From an uncultured Thermomicrobia bacterium (lineage in GTDB: Bacteria; Chloroflexota; Chloroflexia; Thermomicrobiales; JALYUS01): a stretch of DNA of 53,443 bases. The notes below the pieces were generated by a model, which was given only the letters and a program-made list of their open reading frames with translations, made no database searches and had not been told where the DNA came from. The stretch's first letter is position 1; each line of letters opens with the position of its first letter. The translations under genes were made by a program, and so were the position numbers. This document shows, piece by piece, positions 37,388-45,461 of the stretch. The stretch lies in contig CALBSO010000092.1 of assembly GCA_937968015.1 (NCBI GenBank), forward strand, positions 1 through 53,443, read 5' to 3'.

Positions 37388-40073
37388 GGCGTGTCGCCCA
37401 GTCGCGTCCGTTGCGGACTTCCTGCCCGTCGTGATGCGATATTTTTCGGACGCGAGACTGCAATCGGTCGAGCGCCATCATTGCCTCCAGCGGTGTCATC
37501 CGCGCGAGATCGAGTGCGGTCAGGTCGTCCAGCAGCCCATTCATCTCAACGGAGTGCTGAGAAGGATCCGCACGCTGCCCATCTCCGCTCCCGATTCCGA
37601 TCCCGATCCCGATCATTCCCCCGTCCTTCGCGCTCCGCTTCGTGTTCTTCGTCTCTTCGTGGTTCAATACCAGTTCCCGTGCTCGTTCGACGACGTGCGG
37701 CGGGAGGCCGGCGAGGCGCGCGACGTGGATGCCGTAACTCTTGCCCATCGCGCCGGGGGTGATGCGGTGGAGGAATGTGACGTTGCCGTCCTCCTCCGCG
37801 ACGGCGGCGGAGGCGACCTGGACGCCGGGGAGGCGACCCGATGCGTCCGCGAGGTCGTGGTAATGGGTGGCGAAGAGCGTCCGCGCCTGCACGCGGCCCA
37901 CGAGGTCTTCCACGACGGCGCGGGCGATGGCGACGCCGTCGTCCGTCCCGGTACCGCGCCCGACTTCATCGAGGACGATCAGCGAGCGCGGCGTCGCGTG
38001 GCGGAGAATCGCCGCCGTCTCCATCATCTCGACTAAAAAGGTGCTCGCACCCGCCGCGAGGTCGTCCTGTGCGCCGATGCGCGTGAAGATACGATCCACG
38101 AGACCGATGCGCGCCGACTCCGCCGGGACAAATGAGCCGACTTGCGCCATCAGGACGATCAGCGCCACTTGCCGCAGATACGTGCTCTTGCCCGCCATAT
38201 TCGGCCCGGTGAGCAGCAGGAGTTGATGCCCTTCGGTGTCCAGAATCGTCTCGTTCGGGATGAACGTCTCGCCCGTGTTCGCCAGCGATGCCTCGACGAC
38301 CGGATGTCGCCCCGCGACGATCCGCAGCGTCGTGTCATCCGCGAGTATCGGGCGGACATAGCGATGCTGAACGGCGCGATCGCCGAGGGCGCAGAAGACA
38401 TCCACCAGGGCCACCACGCGTGCCGTGCCGAGCAGGACCGGGGCCGCCGCACCAATCTCGCGCAGCACACCGCGATACAACTCCTCCTCCCGTGACGCGA
38501 TCCGCTCCTCGGCGTGGAGGATCGTCGCTTCCCACTCCTTGAGGGAGGGCGTGACGAACCGCTCGGCGTGGGTGAGCGTCTGCGTGCGGCGATAGTCGTC
38601 GGGAACGTGGGGCAGGTTCGGGCGGGAGACCTCGATGCCGTAGCCGAAGACGCTGTTGTACTTGATCTTCAAGGAGCGGATGCCGGTGCGTTCGCGCTCC
38701 GCCGCCTCCATCGCCGCGATTGTCTCGCGGGCGTGCGTCGCGATGTGAACGAGGTGGTCGAAATCGGCGTCGTAGCCGTGGCGGATGCGGCGGCAGGTCT
38801 CTTTGCCCTCCGGCGCGAGCACGGCGCGACTGATGAGGTCGGTAATCGGTGTGCAGGGATCGAGGCGGGCGGCGAGCGCGTCAAGGGTGGGCGAGTCCGC
38901 GTCGTGCAGCATCGTCGTCAGCGTCGGGACGGCGTGCAGCGCGTCGCGGAGGGCGAGCAGTTCGCGCGGTGTCGCGGCCTCCTGCCGGGCGCGGGCGGTG
39001 AGACGTTCCATATCCCCGATTGTCGCGAGCAGGGTCAACGTCTGCATGCGGAGCGTCGTGCGCGTGACGAACGCCTCGACAGCGTCCAATCGCTCCTCGA
39101 TGGCGGCGCGATCGGTGAGCGGCTGGGCGAGCATCCGGCGGAATAAGCGCCCGCCCATCGCCGTCTTCGTGCCATCCATCGTGCCGAGGAGGGAGTGCGC
39201 GGCGGTCTGTGTCCGGCCCGTCCAGTGGAGTTCGAGATTGCGGCGCGTCGCGGCGTCGAGATGCATCGTGCCGTCGGTTGCGTAAGTCTTGAGTCCGGTG
39301 AGGAGCGGCAGCAGCATTGCGTTCGTCTCGCCGAGATAGGCGAGGATCGCCCCAGCGGCACGGATGGCGAGGGGAGCATGCGCGCAGCCGAACGCCTCCA
39401 GCGAGACGACACCGAAGTGCCCGCGTAGCGCGTCTGTCGCCGTCCCCAAACCGAAATAGCGCGCGTCGTACGACGTGACGTGGCCGGGTGTCTGCGGCTG
39501 TCCGTGCGGGAAGGCATCGGGGTCTTCAGGCGATTCCGGCTTCGGGACGAGACATTCTCGCGGGCCGATACGCAGCAGGTCGTTCTCGACAGCGACACGG
39601 CAGAGGGCGGGATCGCCGTCCGCGAACTCGGTGACAGCGAACTCGCCCGTCGTCACATCCACATAGGCGAGGCCGTAGCCCGCCGGGCCGGGGCAGAGGG
39701 CGGCGAGGTAGGAGTTCTCCTTTGCGGGCAGCAGGGCCGGTTCCGCGACCGTTCCCGGCGTGACGACGCGCACGACGGCCCGCTCCACGAGGCCGCGCCC
39801 CGGCTCGGACATCTGCTCGCAGATCGCGACGCGGAACCCCTGCCGAAGCAGCCGCGCGAGATATGAATGCGCGGCGTGATAGGGGACGCCCGCCATCGGC
39901 ACGCGCCCATCCTTGCCGAACGGGCGGCCCGTCAGCGTGATGTGGAGGGCCTGCGCGGCGACCTTTGCGTCCTCGTCGAACATTTCGTAGAAATCACCCA
40001 TGCGGAACCAGAGAATCGCGTCGGGGTGCTGCGCCTTGATGTCGAGATATTGCCGTCGCGCCGGTGTAACCAT
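37380..40073 (-). CDS. mutS: DNA mismatch recognition protein MutS
   Basis: 897 residues. The mismatch-binding domain starts YLDIKAQHPDAILWFRMGDF with FYEMF (the F-x-E wedge). The lever/clamp region contains GIRSLKIKYNSVFGYGIEVS, and the ATPase has Walker A GPNMAGKST, ASTFLVEMMETA, LDEVGRGTGTDDG and FATHYHDL. The ATG at 40073 (MVTPARRQYL) matches the family start; five codons upstream another ATG exists. Between the ATPase domain and the C-terminal MTPLEAMMALDRL motif lie ~40 residues (NHEETKNTKRSAKDGG followed by GIGIGIGSG) encoded by repeats at 37550-37668. The gene is first in mutS-mutL. Confidence 0.98.
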   Translation of the reverse strand: MVTPARRQYLDIKAQHPDAILWFRMGDFYEMFDEDAKVAAQALHITLTGRPFGKDGRVPMAGVPYHAAHSYLARLLRQGFRVAICEQMSEPGRGLVERAVVRVVTPGTVAEPALLPAKENSYLAALCPGPAGYGLAYVDVTTGEFAVTEFADGDPALCRVAVENDLLRIGPRECLVPKPESPEDPDAFPHGQPQTPGHVTSYDARYFGLGTATDALRGHFGVVSLEAFGCAHAPLAIRAAGAILAYLGETNAMLLPLLTGLKTYATDGTMHLDAATRRNLELHWTGRTQTAAHSLLGTMDGTKTAMGGRLFRRMLAQPLTDRAAIEERLDAVEAFVTRTTLRMQTLTLLATIGDMERLTARARQEAATPRELLALRDALHAVPTLTTMLHDADSPTLDALAARLDPCTPITDLISRAVLAPEGKETCRRIRHGYDADFDHLVHIATHARETIAAMEAAERERTGIRSLKIKYNSVFGYGIEVSRPNLPHVPDDYRRTQTLTHAERFVTPSLKEWEATILHAEERIASREEELYRGVLREIGAAAPVLLGTARVVALVDVFCALGDRAVQHRYVRPILADDTTLRIVAGRHPVVEASLANTGETFIPNETILDTEGHQLLLLTGPNMAGKSTYLRQVALIVLMAQVGSFVPAESARIGLVDRIFTRIGAQDDLAAGASTFLVEMMETAAILRHATPRSLIVLDEVGRGTGTDDGVAIARAVVEDLVGRVQARTLFATHYHDLADASGRLPGVQVASAAVAEEDGNVTFLHRITPGAMGKSYGIHVARLAGLPPHVVERARELVLNHEETKNTKRSAKDGGMIGIGIGIGSGDGQRADPSQHSVEMNGLLDDLTALDLARMTPLEAMMALDRLQSRVRKISHHDGQEVRNGRDWATRHE
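37550..37668. repeat. cluster of short tandem repeats inside mutS
   Basis: From left to right: GGAGTGCTGAG (CTCAGCACT family), a GATTCCGATCCCGATCCCGA hexamer run, and TTCGTG/CTTCGTCTCTTCGTGGTT units (the AACCACGAAGA-type repeat). The 119 bp keep the mutS frame open and add about 40 residues in the C-terminal linker. Confidence 0.8.
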
Positions 40074-40110
40074 GACCCCGTCCCCCATCTGCCCCGCTGT
40101 GGTGAGGGGG

Positions 40111-40119
40111 AGTATACCA
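40111..40119 (-). promoter_or_regulatory. putative extended -10 promoter of mutSL
   Basis: The minus strand reads TGGTATACT (TGn plus TATACT), ~40 nt upstream of the mutS start. No consensus -35. Confidence 0.45.
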
Positions 40120-40239
40120 CGCGGATCTCATCGCCGACACCGCCTCGAAAGTGGCGCTCACGCATGATCCGGTGTGTGCTACACTGCTGTCGCCCCGAAA
40201 TGTGGAAGGGCCTTTGCGCGAGCAGGAAAGGAGCGCACC

Positions 40240-41115
40240 GTGCCGCGAGTCAACCGCTGTGTCGAACTCTTCGAGCAGGGCCAGCCAATCTATTACGCCG
40301 CGCCGGGCGAGCGGAGTTACGAGGCAGGTGTTCAGGCCGCCCAAACCTGGGCGGATTACATCGTCTACGACATCGAGCACCACCCGTTTGATATGCATGA
40401 ACTGCGCGCCTACATGGCTGGGCTGATCGCTGGTGGCCCGACCCGCAGCGGCCACCGTACCCCCGCGGTCATCGTCACGCTGCCCTTCGATGGTGTCAGC
40501 CCGGACGCCGTGCGCGCCAACTCCTGGATCATCAAGCAGGTACTCGCCTGCGGCGTCCACGGCCTGCTGCTCGTCCATGCCGAGTCGCCCGAGGCGGTGA
40601 AGACATTCGTGGAGTGCTCGCGCTATCCATTCAACCGCGTTGGGGTTGGGGAGGGGCTGGATGAGGGGCGGCGCGGCGGCGGTGGCCAGGCCGATGCCGC
40701 CGCCGTCTGGGGCATTCCCGTGCGCGAGTATCTCGACCGTGCCGATCCGTGGCCGCTCAACCCGCGCGGCGAGTTACTGCTCGGCCTGAAGATCGAGAAC
40801 AAGCGCGCCCTATCGAACTGCGAACTGAGCCTGAAGGTGCCCGGCATCTCCTTCGCCGAATGGGGCCCCGGCGACATGGGCATGTCGCTCGGCTTCCCCG
40901 ATAATCATGACGAACCCTATCCGCCCGAGATGGAGGCTGCCCGCAGCCGCGTTCTCGCCGCCTGCAAGGCGAACGACATCCGGTTCCTCAGTTCGGTCTA
41001 TGCGCATAACGTGGCGATGCGGATTGACGAGGGTGTGCGCATCTGCGCCGGCCGGGATGGAGAGAGCGCCGCGAAGATCGGCCGGGAGTACACCAGACGT
41101 ACGATGCCGGTGTGA
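40240..41115 (+). CDS. HpcH/HpaI-family aldolase/citrate lyase
   Basis: 291 residues of the (alpha/beta)8 HpcH/HpaI fold. Visible are DYIVYDIEHHPFDMHEL (entry strand with Asp and His), LLGLKIENKRAL (metal-binding Glu of the IExxxA motif) and FAEWGPGDMGMSLG (metal Asp in GPxDMxxSLG). Such enzymes split 4-hydroxy-2-oxoacids to pyruvate or related products with a divalent metal. The substrate is unknown. The GTG at 40240 follows GGAAAGGAG and is preferred to starts further upstream. It is divergent from mutS. Confidence 0.92.
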   Translation: MPRVNRCVELFEQGQPIYYAAPGERSYEAGVQAAQTWADYIVYDIEHHPFDMHELRAYMAGLIAGGPTRSGHRTPAVIVTLPFDGVSPDAVRANSWIIKQVLACGVHGLLLVHAESPEAVKTFVECSRYPFNRVGVGEGLDEGRRGGGGQADAAAVWGIPVREYLDRADPWPLNPRGELLLGLKIENKRALSNCELSLKVPGISFAEWGPGDMGMSLGFPDNHDEPYPPEMEAARSRVLAACKANDIRFLSSVYAHNVAMRIDEGVRICAGRDGESAAKIGREYTRRTMPV

Positions 41116-41185
41116 GCGGACGCAGCGCCACGCAGGCTGTGGCACGGCGAGCGATGTGCTTCCTGGGGTGTCGTCGGAGCGAGCG

Positions 41186-41440
41186 ATGCGGCTCTATTTG
41201 ATGGTACTGGCGCGCTCCGGGGAGCAGGGCGATCCGGTGCCGAGCTACCTCATCCAGACCGACGATGGCATCAATGTCCTTATTGACACGGGCTTCCCGC
41301 CGGAGATGGTTGCGATGGCGCGGCGGGCGGGAAACACCGGTCAGTACATTCGTGAGGCCGTCTCCGTCACGGAGCATCTCGCCGCCCAATCCATCGCACA
41401 AGAAGTGATGCCACCACCTTCACCCAATGAAGTTCCATAA
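41186..41440 (+). pseudogene. truncated metallo-beta-lactamase-fold hydrolase (N-terminal fragment)
   Basis: The first ~40 residues (MRLYLMVLARSGEQ, then PVPSYLIQTDDGINVLIDTG) match the start of MBL-fold lactonase-like enzymes. The frame ends after 84 residues, before the HxHxDH zinc motif. The C-terminal part appears lost by deletion. It follows the aldolase gene by 70 bp. Confidence 0.75.
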
Positions 41441-41450
41441 ACTCCTGCCG

Positions 41451-42479
41451 CTACGTCTTCTGCTTTTTCGGGGGGATCTCAATAGTTTCGCGCGTGACGT
41501 TGCCAGTCTTCGGATCGAAATGGAGGATGGTGCCTATTCGCGGCGTACCCTCTTCGTCGCCCTCATCCTCGTCTTCCCAGTCTTCGTCTTCATCCCACGG
41601 CGGATATTGGAGCGGTGCCTCGCCCCGCGCGGCGGTGACGCGGGGATAGTCGGCCGTCGGGGTCAGTTTTCCCTTGGCATCAAGCAGCTTGACGCCGAAC
41701 TCCCACTCGTCGCCGTAGTCAAAGAGGAAGAGGAACTCCTTTTTGCCAGTCTTGCCCGGGTACGGCACGTCGCGAATGAGAATGTCGTCCACGTCCGGCG
41801 ATTCATCGAAGTCGGTGAGGAAGGGGAGATCAAGCCCCGCCAGGCCGGGTGGGAAGAGCGCCGCCGCGAGCGCGGATTCATTATCCTCATCCTCCGCTGC
41901 CTCATCATCCGGCTGCCAGTCCTCGAAGAGGTAACGCTGGAGGGCTTCGGACATCTTTGAAGGGTCGGCATTCGGGTCGCTTTCAATCAGTTGGGCGAAC
42001 TCCGCGATCAGCGCGCGATCCCCCTCGGGCGCTTCGGCGGCGGCTTCCTTGAGCATCGCCACCATCTCCGCCTGCAATCTGGCCCGGTCTATCTCCGCAG
42101 GCAGTTCCTCCGTCGCCTCGAAGGCGGGGTCTTCCGCGAGCAGGGCGAGTTTGCGCATCTCCGACCCTTCGGGGAAGAAATCGAGCATCTCCTCGTCGTC
42201 CTCGCCCTCGTCGCTGTCCCAATCGCCCATGTGATAGGCGTACTCTGTCTTCTTATCCCACGGCTTGCCGCTCAGGAAGAAGGACCAGAGATGGTCGCTG
42301 TCGAAATCGTACGCGTCGAGGATCGCGAAGCCGAGATCGCCGAGCGTGTGATTCGCGGCGATCTCGATCTCGCGCTGGATCTCCGTCGCGTTCTCCGGCG
42401 CGTATCCGGCCGCGCAGCCGAGCATCCGAACGCGGAAGGAATAGATCGGCGGTTCAGGCGTGAAGCGTTGCCCCTGCAT
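41451..42479 (-). CDS. plasmid pRiA4b ORF-3-like protein with acidic insert
   Basis: 342 residues. The N-terminal part (ANHTLGDLGFAILDAYDFDS, then HLWSFFLSG) and the C-terminal part (KEFLFLFDYGDEWEFGVKL) are the two halves of the pRiA4b ORF3 domain. They are separated by a ~150-residue helical segment (LQAEMVAMLKEAAAEAPEG, then IAEFAQLIESDPNAD) that is unusual for the family. A second strongly acidic stretch, DEDEDWEDEDEGDEEGTP, follows. The protein is cytoplasmic and of unknown function. AGGAGGAG precedes the ATG at 42479, and TATACT occurs at 42522-42527. Confidence 0.88.
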   Translation of the reverse strand: MQGQRFTPEPPIYSFRVRMLGCAAGYAPENATEIQREIEIAANHTLGDLGFAILDAYDFDSDHLWSFFLSGKPWDKKTEYAYHMGDWDSDEGEDDEEMLDFFPEGSEMRKLALLAEDPAFEATEELPAEIDRARLQAEMVAMLKEAAAEAPEGDRALIAEFAQLIESDPNADPSKMSEALQRYLFEDWQPDDEAAEDEDNESALAAALFPPGLAGLDLPFLTDFDESPDVDDILIRDVPYPGKTGKKEFLFLFDYGDEWEFGVKLLDAKGKLTPTADYPRVTAARGEAPLQYPPWDEDEDWEDEDEGDEEGTPRIGTILHFDPKTGNVTRETIEIPPKKQKT

Positions 42480-42552
42480 CGTTCTCCTCCTCGTACGAGC
42501 CATATCGGCGCGAATGCACCCAGTATACGCCCAGAGAGGAAACCGGCTTCGA

Positions 42553-43086
42553 TTATGTCACGGCGACCGGGATGCGCCGGGCCTGGAGGATGCGGCGAAT
42601 GAGCCAGAGGATGCCGACGGGGACCAGCGTGCAGTATGCCTTGCCGATCACCTGGCCGGTGATGAAATCGAGCGAGCCGAAGGCGAGATAGAGGAAGATC
42701 GCGCTGTCTATGATGTCGCCAATCGTATTCGCGACGATCATCGCGATCAGCCAGAACCGTCGCCGCATCGGTGTGTAGATCGTGAAGTCCGCCAGTTCAC
42801 CCAGGAGGAAGGCAACACCGCTGGCGAGGGCGAACTGCTTGGAAATGAACACGGAAAGAGACGCGCCAATCAGAATGGCGATCACGGCCCACCAGCGACC
42901 GAGGGTGTCCTGGACGAGGTCGCGGAACTCGAAGCAGAGGCCGGCGAAGAAGACGCCCGCCGGGGCCATCAGCCCGAAGCCGACGGGGACGATGCCGAAT
43001 CGCTCGATTGCCCAATTCGCCCCGACAATCGCGGCGACATACCCCGCGAGGAGCAGGTAGCCGATGGCGCGCCGGTTGAGCGTCAT
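42553..43086 (-). CDS. VUT-family queuosine-precursor transporter
   Basis: 177 residues with about five transmembrane helices. Family markers are AAIVGANWAIERFGIVPVGF, GVFFAGLCFEFRDLVQD, SGVAFLLGELADFTIYTPMR and NTIGDIIDSAIFL. VUT/YhhQ proteins import preQ0/preQ1. The gene overlaps queF by 4 bp (ATGA), which strongly supports a queuosine role. Confidence 0.92.
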   Translation of the reverse strand: MTLNRRAIGYLLLAGYVAAIVGANWAIERFGIVPVGFGLMAPAGVFFAGLCFEFRDLVQDTLGRWWAVIAILIGASLSVFISKQFALASGVAFLLGELADFTIYTPMRRRFWLIAMIVANTIGDIIDSAIFLYLAFGSLDFITGQVIGKAYCTLVPVGILWLIRRILQARRIPVAVT

Positions 43087-43472
43087 CCGCGCGACTCCCG
43101 GACAACTTTTGCGCTGGCGGTGATCGTGATGCCGCCGCGTGGTTTCTGCACGATCATCGTGCGTACCCAATGCGGCGCGCATGCATCCATAATGTCTCGT
43201 GCGACCCGCGACGCGAACGCCTCGCCGAAGATGCCCGCGTCGCGGAAGGTCTGGAAGTAGAGTTTGAGCGATTTCGACTCGATGCACGACTGATCCGGGC
43301 GGTAGATGATTGTCACCTCGTACCAGTCGGGTTGGCCGGTAACGGGGCAGCGCGCGGTCACCTCATCGGAAACCATCCGCACGACCGTCACATCAGACGG
43401 CGCGGGGAAGGTATCCAGCCCTTTGAATGGGTCATCGTGCGGCTTCAGGTGGCGAAAATGGTGATCGGTCAT
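43083..43472 (-). CDS. queF: NADPH-dependent 7-cyano-7-deazaguanine (preQ0) reductase
   Basis: A 129-residue unimodular QueF. The nucleophile C42 lies in RCPVTGQPDW, and the QueF motif ESKSLKLYF (with E65) binds preQ0 and NADPH. It reduces the nitrile of preQ0 to the amine preQ1, which is inserted into tRNA by Tgt. With the downstream VUT transporter it forms a salvage pair; no queCDE genes are in the window. An extended -10 lies at 43504-43512. Confidence 0.96.
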   Translation of the reverse strand: MTDHHFRHLKPHDDPFKGLDTFPAPSDVTVVRMVSDEVTARCPVTGQPDWYEVTIIYRPDQSCIESKSLKLYFQTFRDAGIFGEAFASRVARDIMDACAPHWVRTMIVQKPRGGITITASAKVVRESRG

Positions 43473-43503
43473 CTGCTCCTCCGGCGTCTCTCATCGCCGA
43501 CGC

Positions 43504-43512
43504 AGTATATCA
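43504..43512 (-). promoter_or_regulatory. putative extended -10 promoter of queF
   Basis: The minus strand reads TGATATACT (TGn plus TATACT), ~35 nt upstream of the queF ATG. No preQ1 riboswitch was recognised in the short leader. Confidence 0.4.
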
Positions 43513-43592
43513 CTGCCCGCTTTTGGGTCGGAAACCGTTGCATCGAACGCCGGAACGTGCGATGGTAGAGAGACGTGAAAGGAGCGTAGCAC

Positions 43593-43652
43593 ATGGGTAA
43601 GAAGGACAAGGGCGGTAAAGAGACGCGAAAGCCCAAGAAGCCGAAGGCGTAG
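43593..43652 (+). CDS. 19-aa lysine-rich small protein
   Basis: ATG at 43593 preceded by GTGAAAGGAGCG encodes MGKKDKGGKETRKPKKPKA and then TAG. Very short MGKKDKGGK-type proteins are annotated in several bacterial phyla as conserved small basic proteins. The strong ribosome binding site and the biased composition favour a true gene. It may bind nucleic acid or ribosomes, but no role is known. It lies between divergent queF and the HD gene. Confidence 0.7.
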   Translation: MGKKDKGGKETRKPKKPKA

Positions 43653-43666
43653 CCGCGTTTTCATCT

Positions 43667-43765
43667 GAACCACAGAGACACAGAGGACACAGAGAGATCA
43701 AAAAGTGAGAGACCGAAAATGACTCTCTCGTATTTTCTCTGCGCACCCTGTGTCTCTGTGGTTCA
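43667..43765. repeat. AACCACAGAGACACAGAG inverted-repeat element
   Basis: TGAACCACAGAGACACAGAG (43667-) with GACACAGAGAG is mirrored by CTCTGCGCACCCTGTGTCTC and TGTGGTTCA (43737-43765). A ~40-nt centre lies between them. A half copy is at 11503-11530. The element resembles the widespread CACAGAG-heptamer palindromes of environmental bacteria. Confidence 0.85.
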
Positions 43766-43873
43766 ATCGGTTTCACCCATCCCGTTTGTCCCGCGCTCCG
43801 CTGCTGTGCGACAATGCGCCGCCGGGCCGGGCGTGGCCGGTGCGGAGCAGTCGGCAAGAAGGAGAACGACGCG

Positions 43874-44476
43874 GTGACAACCGATCTCGCGCGGGACCGC
43901 GAACGAGCATGGGCGCTCTTTTGCGAGTGGACAGAGAGCGAAAGCCTGCGCAAGCATGTGCTGGCGGTCGAGGCGGCAATGCGCGCCTATGCGCGGCGTT
44001 TTGGTGAGGATGAGGAGGCGTGGGCCGTCGTTGGTATCCTGCACGATCTCGATTACGAGCAGTACCCGACGATGGACGGCACCGGCCATCCCTTCAAGGC
44101 GGTCGAATACCTCCACTCCGCCGGCTACCCGGAGGTCGTGACGCGCGCGATTCTCTCTCACGCGGACTTCAGCGGCGTCACGCGCGAGTCACCGATGGAA
44201 CACACGCTCTTCGCGGTGGATGAACTGACCGGCTTCATCAGCGCGGTCGCGCTCGTCCGCCCCTCGAAGCGGGTCGCGGATGTGGACGCGAAATCGGTGC
44301 GCAAGAAGATGAAGGACAAAGCGTTCGCGCGGGCCGTCAGCCGGGATGATCTCATGCAGGGCGCGGAAGAACTCGGGCTGGAGTTCGATGACCATATCAC
44401 CTTCACGATCGAGGCCCTCACAACGCAGGCGGAACGGCTCGGCCTCGCGGGAACCCCGGAAACAGTACCGTCGTAG
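43874..44476 (+). CDS. HD-domain (HDIG-type) hydrolase
   Basis: 200 residues with the HD metal motif: KHVLAVEAAMRAY (first His), VGILHDLDYEQYP (HD pair) and AILSHAD (later His/Asp). Related proteins are annotated HDIG-domain hydrolases acting on phosphorylated nucleotides; the exact substrate is unknown. The GTG at 43874 is preceded by AAGGAGAACGACGCG. Confidence 0.88.
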   Translation: MTTDLARDRERAWALFCEWTESESLRKHVLAVEAAMRAYARRFGEDEEAWAVVGILHDLDYEQYPTMDGTGHPFKAVEYLHSAGYPEVVTRAILSHADFSGVTRESPMEHTLFAVDELTGFISAVALVRPSKRVADVDAKSVRKKMKDKAFARAVSRDDLMQGAEELGLEFDDHITFTIEALTTQAERLGLAGTPETVPS

Positions 44477-44539
44477 GGGCGGCTCATGGACCACCCTCGT
44501 TGATCGTCCAGGTATGTTGAGAAAGGAAGGAATATTTTC

Positions 44540-45382
44540 GTGCGTGAGAGAGAGATGGAGCGTATCACGCGAATATCGCGGCGGCGCGTGCTGGCGTTTG
44601 GCGCGGCGTCCGTCGCGTCGGTGGCCTTAGCGGCGTGCGGTGGTGGAAGCAGCGCGACGGAGACACCGAAGGGTGGGAACGCGCCCGGAGGCCTCGCGGC
44701 GACGGCGCAAGCAATCGCGTCCGCCGCCCCGGCCGGAGCCGCAAGCACGGCACAGGCGGTTGCCTCGACGGTACCGGGTGGCGCGGCAGTGGTAGCATCG
44801 CAAGTGCCGGCGGCCTCTGTCGCGGCGAACACGCCGGATGTCGCCAGTCGCAATAATAAATACAAGGCCCCGCCGCCGGTGACGATTGATAAAGCGAAGA
44901 AGTACACCGCGACCATCGTCACGAACAAGGGAACGATGAAGGCAGAACTCTACGCCGACACCGCGCCGGTGACGGTCAACAATTTCGTCTTTCTCGCCAA
45001 CGATCACTTCTACGATGGCGTGGTCTTTCATCGCATCGTCGCGGGCTTCGTCATTCAGGGCGGCGATCCGACCGGCACGGGCACCGGCGGCCCCGGCTAC
45101 CGATTCCCTGACGAGCCGATCCCCGCCAACCGCACGTACGATAAAGGCGTGCTTGCGATGGCAAACAGCGGTAAGAATACGAACGGGAGCCAATTCTTCA
45201 TCTGCCTTGACCAAGCGAAGGCACAGCTACAGAAGCTCTATACCATCTTCGGTAAGGTGACGGAGGGCTTGGATGTCGTTGACAAGATCGCCGCCACCCC
45301 GACCCGGCCGGATTCGCGCGGAGAGAAGTCGGTGCCAACCGAGAGAGTCTTTATGCAGAGCGTGACGATCCAAACGACCTAA
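44540..45382 (+). CDS. exported lipoprotein cyclophilin-type peptidyl-prolyl isomerase
   Basis: 280 residues. The N-terminus has a twin-arginine-like ISRRRVLAFGAAS signal and a lipobox ALAAC, so it is exported and lipid-anchored at the cell surface. An Ala/Thr/Ser-rich spacer (~40-105) leads to a cyclophilin domain: VVFHRIVAGFVIQGGDPTG (catalytic Arg, Gln), LAMANSGKNTNGSQFFI and YTIFGKVTEGLDVV. It assists folding of exported proteins. The GTG at 44540 follows AGGAAGG. The cytosolic paralogue is next. A repeat supplies its stop codon. Confidence 0.94.
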   Translation: MREREMERITRISRRRVLAFGAASVASVALAACGGGSSATETPKGGNAPGGLAATAQAIASAAPAGAASTAQAVASTVPGGAAVVASQVPAASVAANTPDVASRNNKYKAPPPVTIDKAKKYTATIVTNKGTMKAELYADTAPVTVNNFVFLANDHFYDGVVFHRIVAGFVIQGGDPTGTGTGGPGYRFPDEPIPANRTYDKGVLAMANSGKNTNGSQFFICLDQAKAQLQKLYTIFGKVTEGLDVVDKIAATPTRPDSRGEKSVPTERVFMQSVTIQTT

Positions 45383-45440
45383 CCCCCGACCCCTTCCTTA
45401 TTAGGGAAGGGGAGATGAGGGGCGGTTCGTGAACCGCCCG
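45378..45440. repeat. two adjacent palindromes between the cyclophilin genes
   Basis: CCTAACCCCCGACCCCTTCC TTATTA GGGAAGGGGAGATGAGG (383-family variant) is joined directly to GGGCGGTTCGTGAACCGCCC (15005-family). The TAA stop of the first cyclophilin is part of the first unit. Confidence 0.88.
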
Positions 45441-45461
45441 CCGCACAGGAAAGAGGTATCC

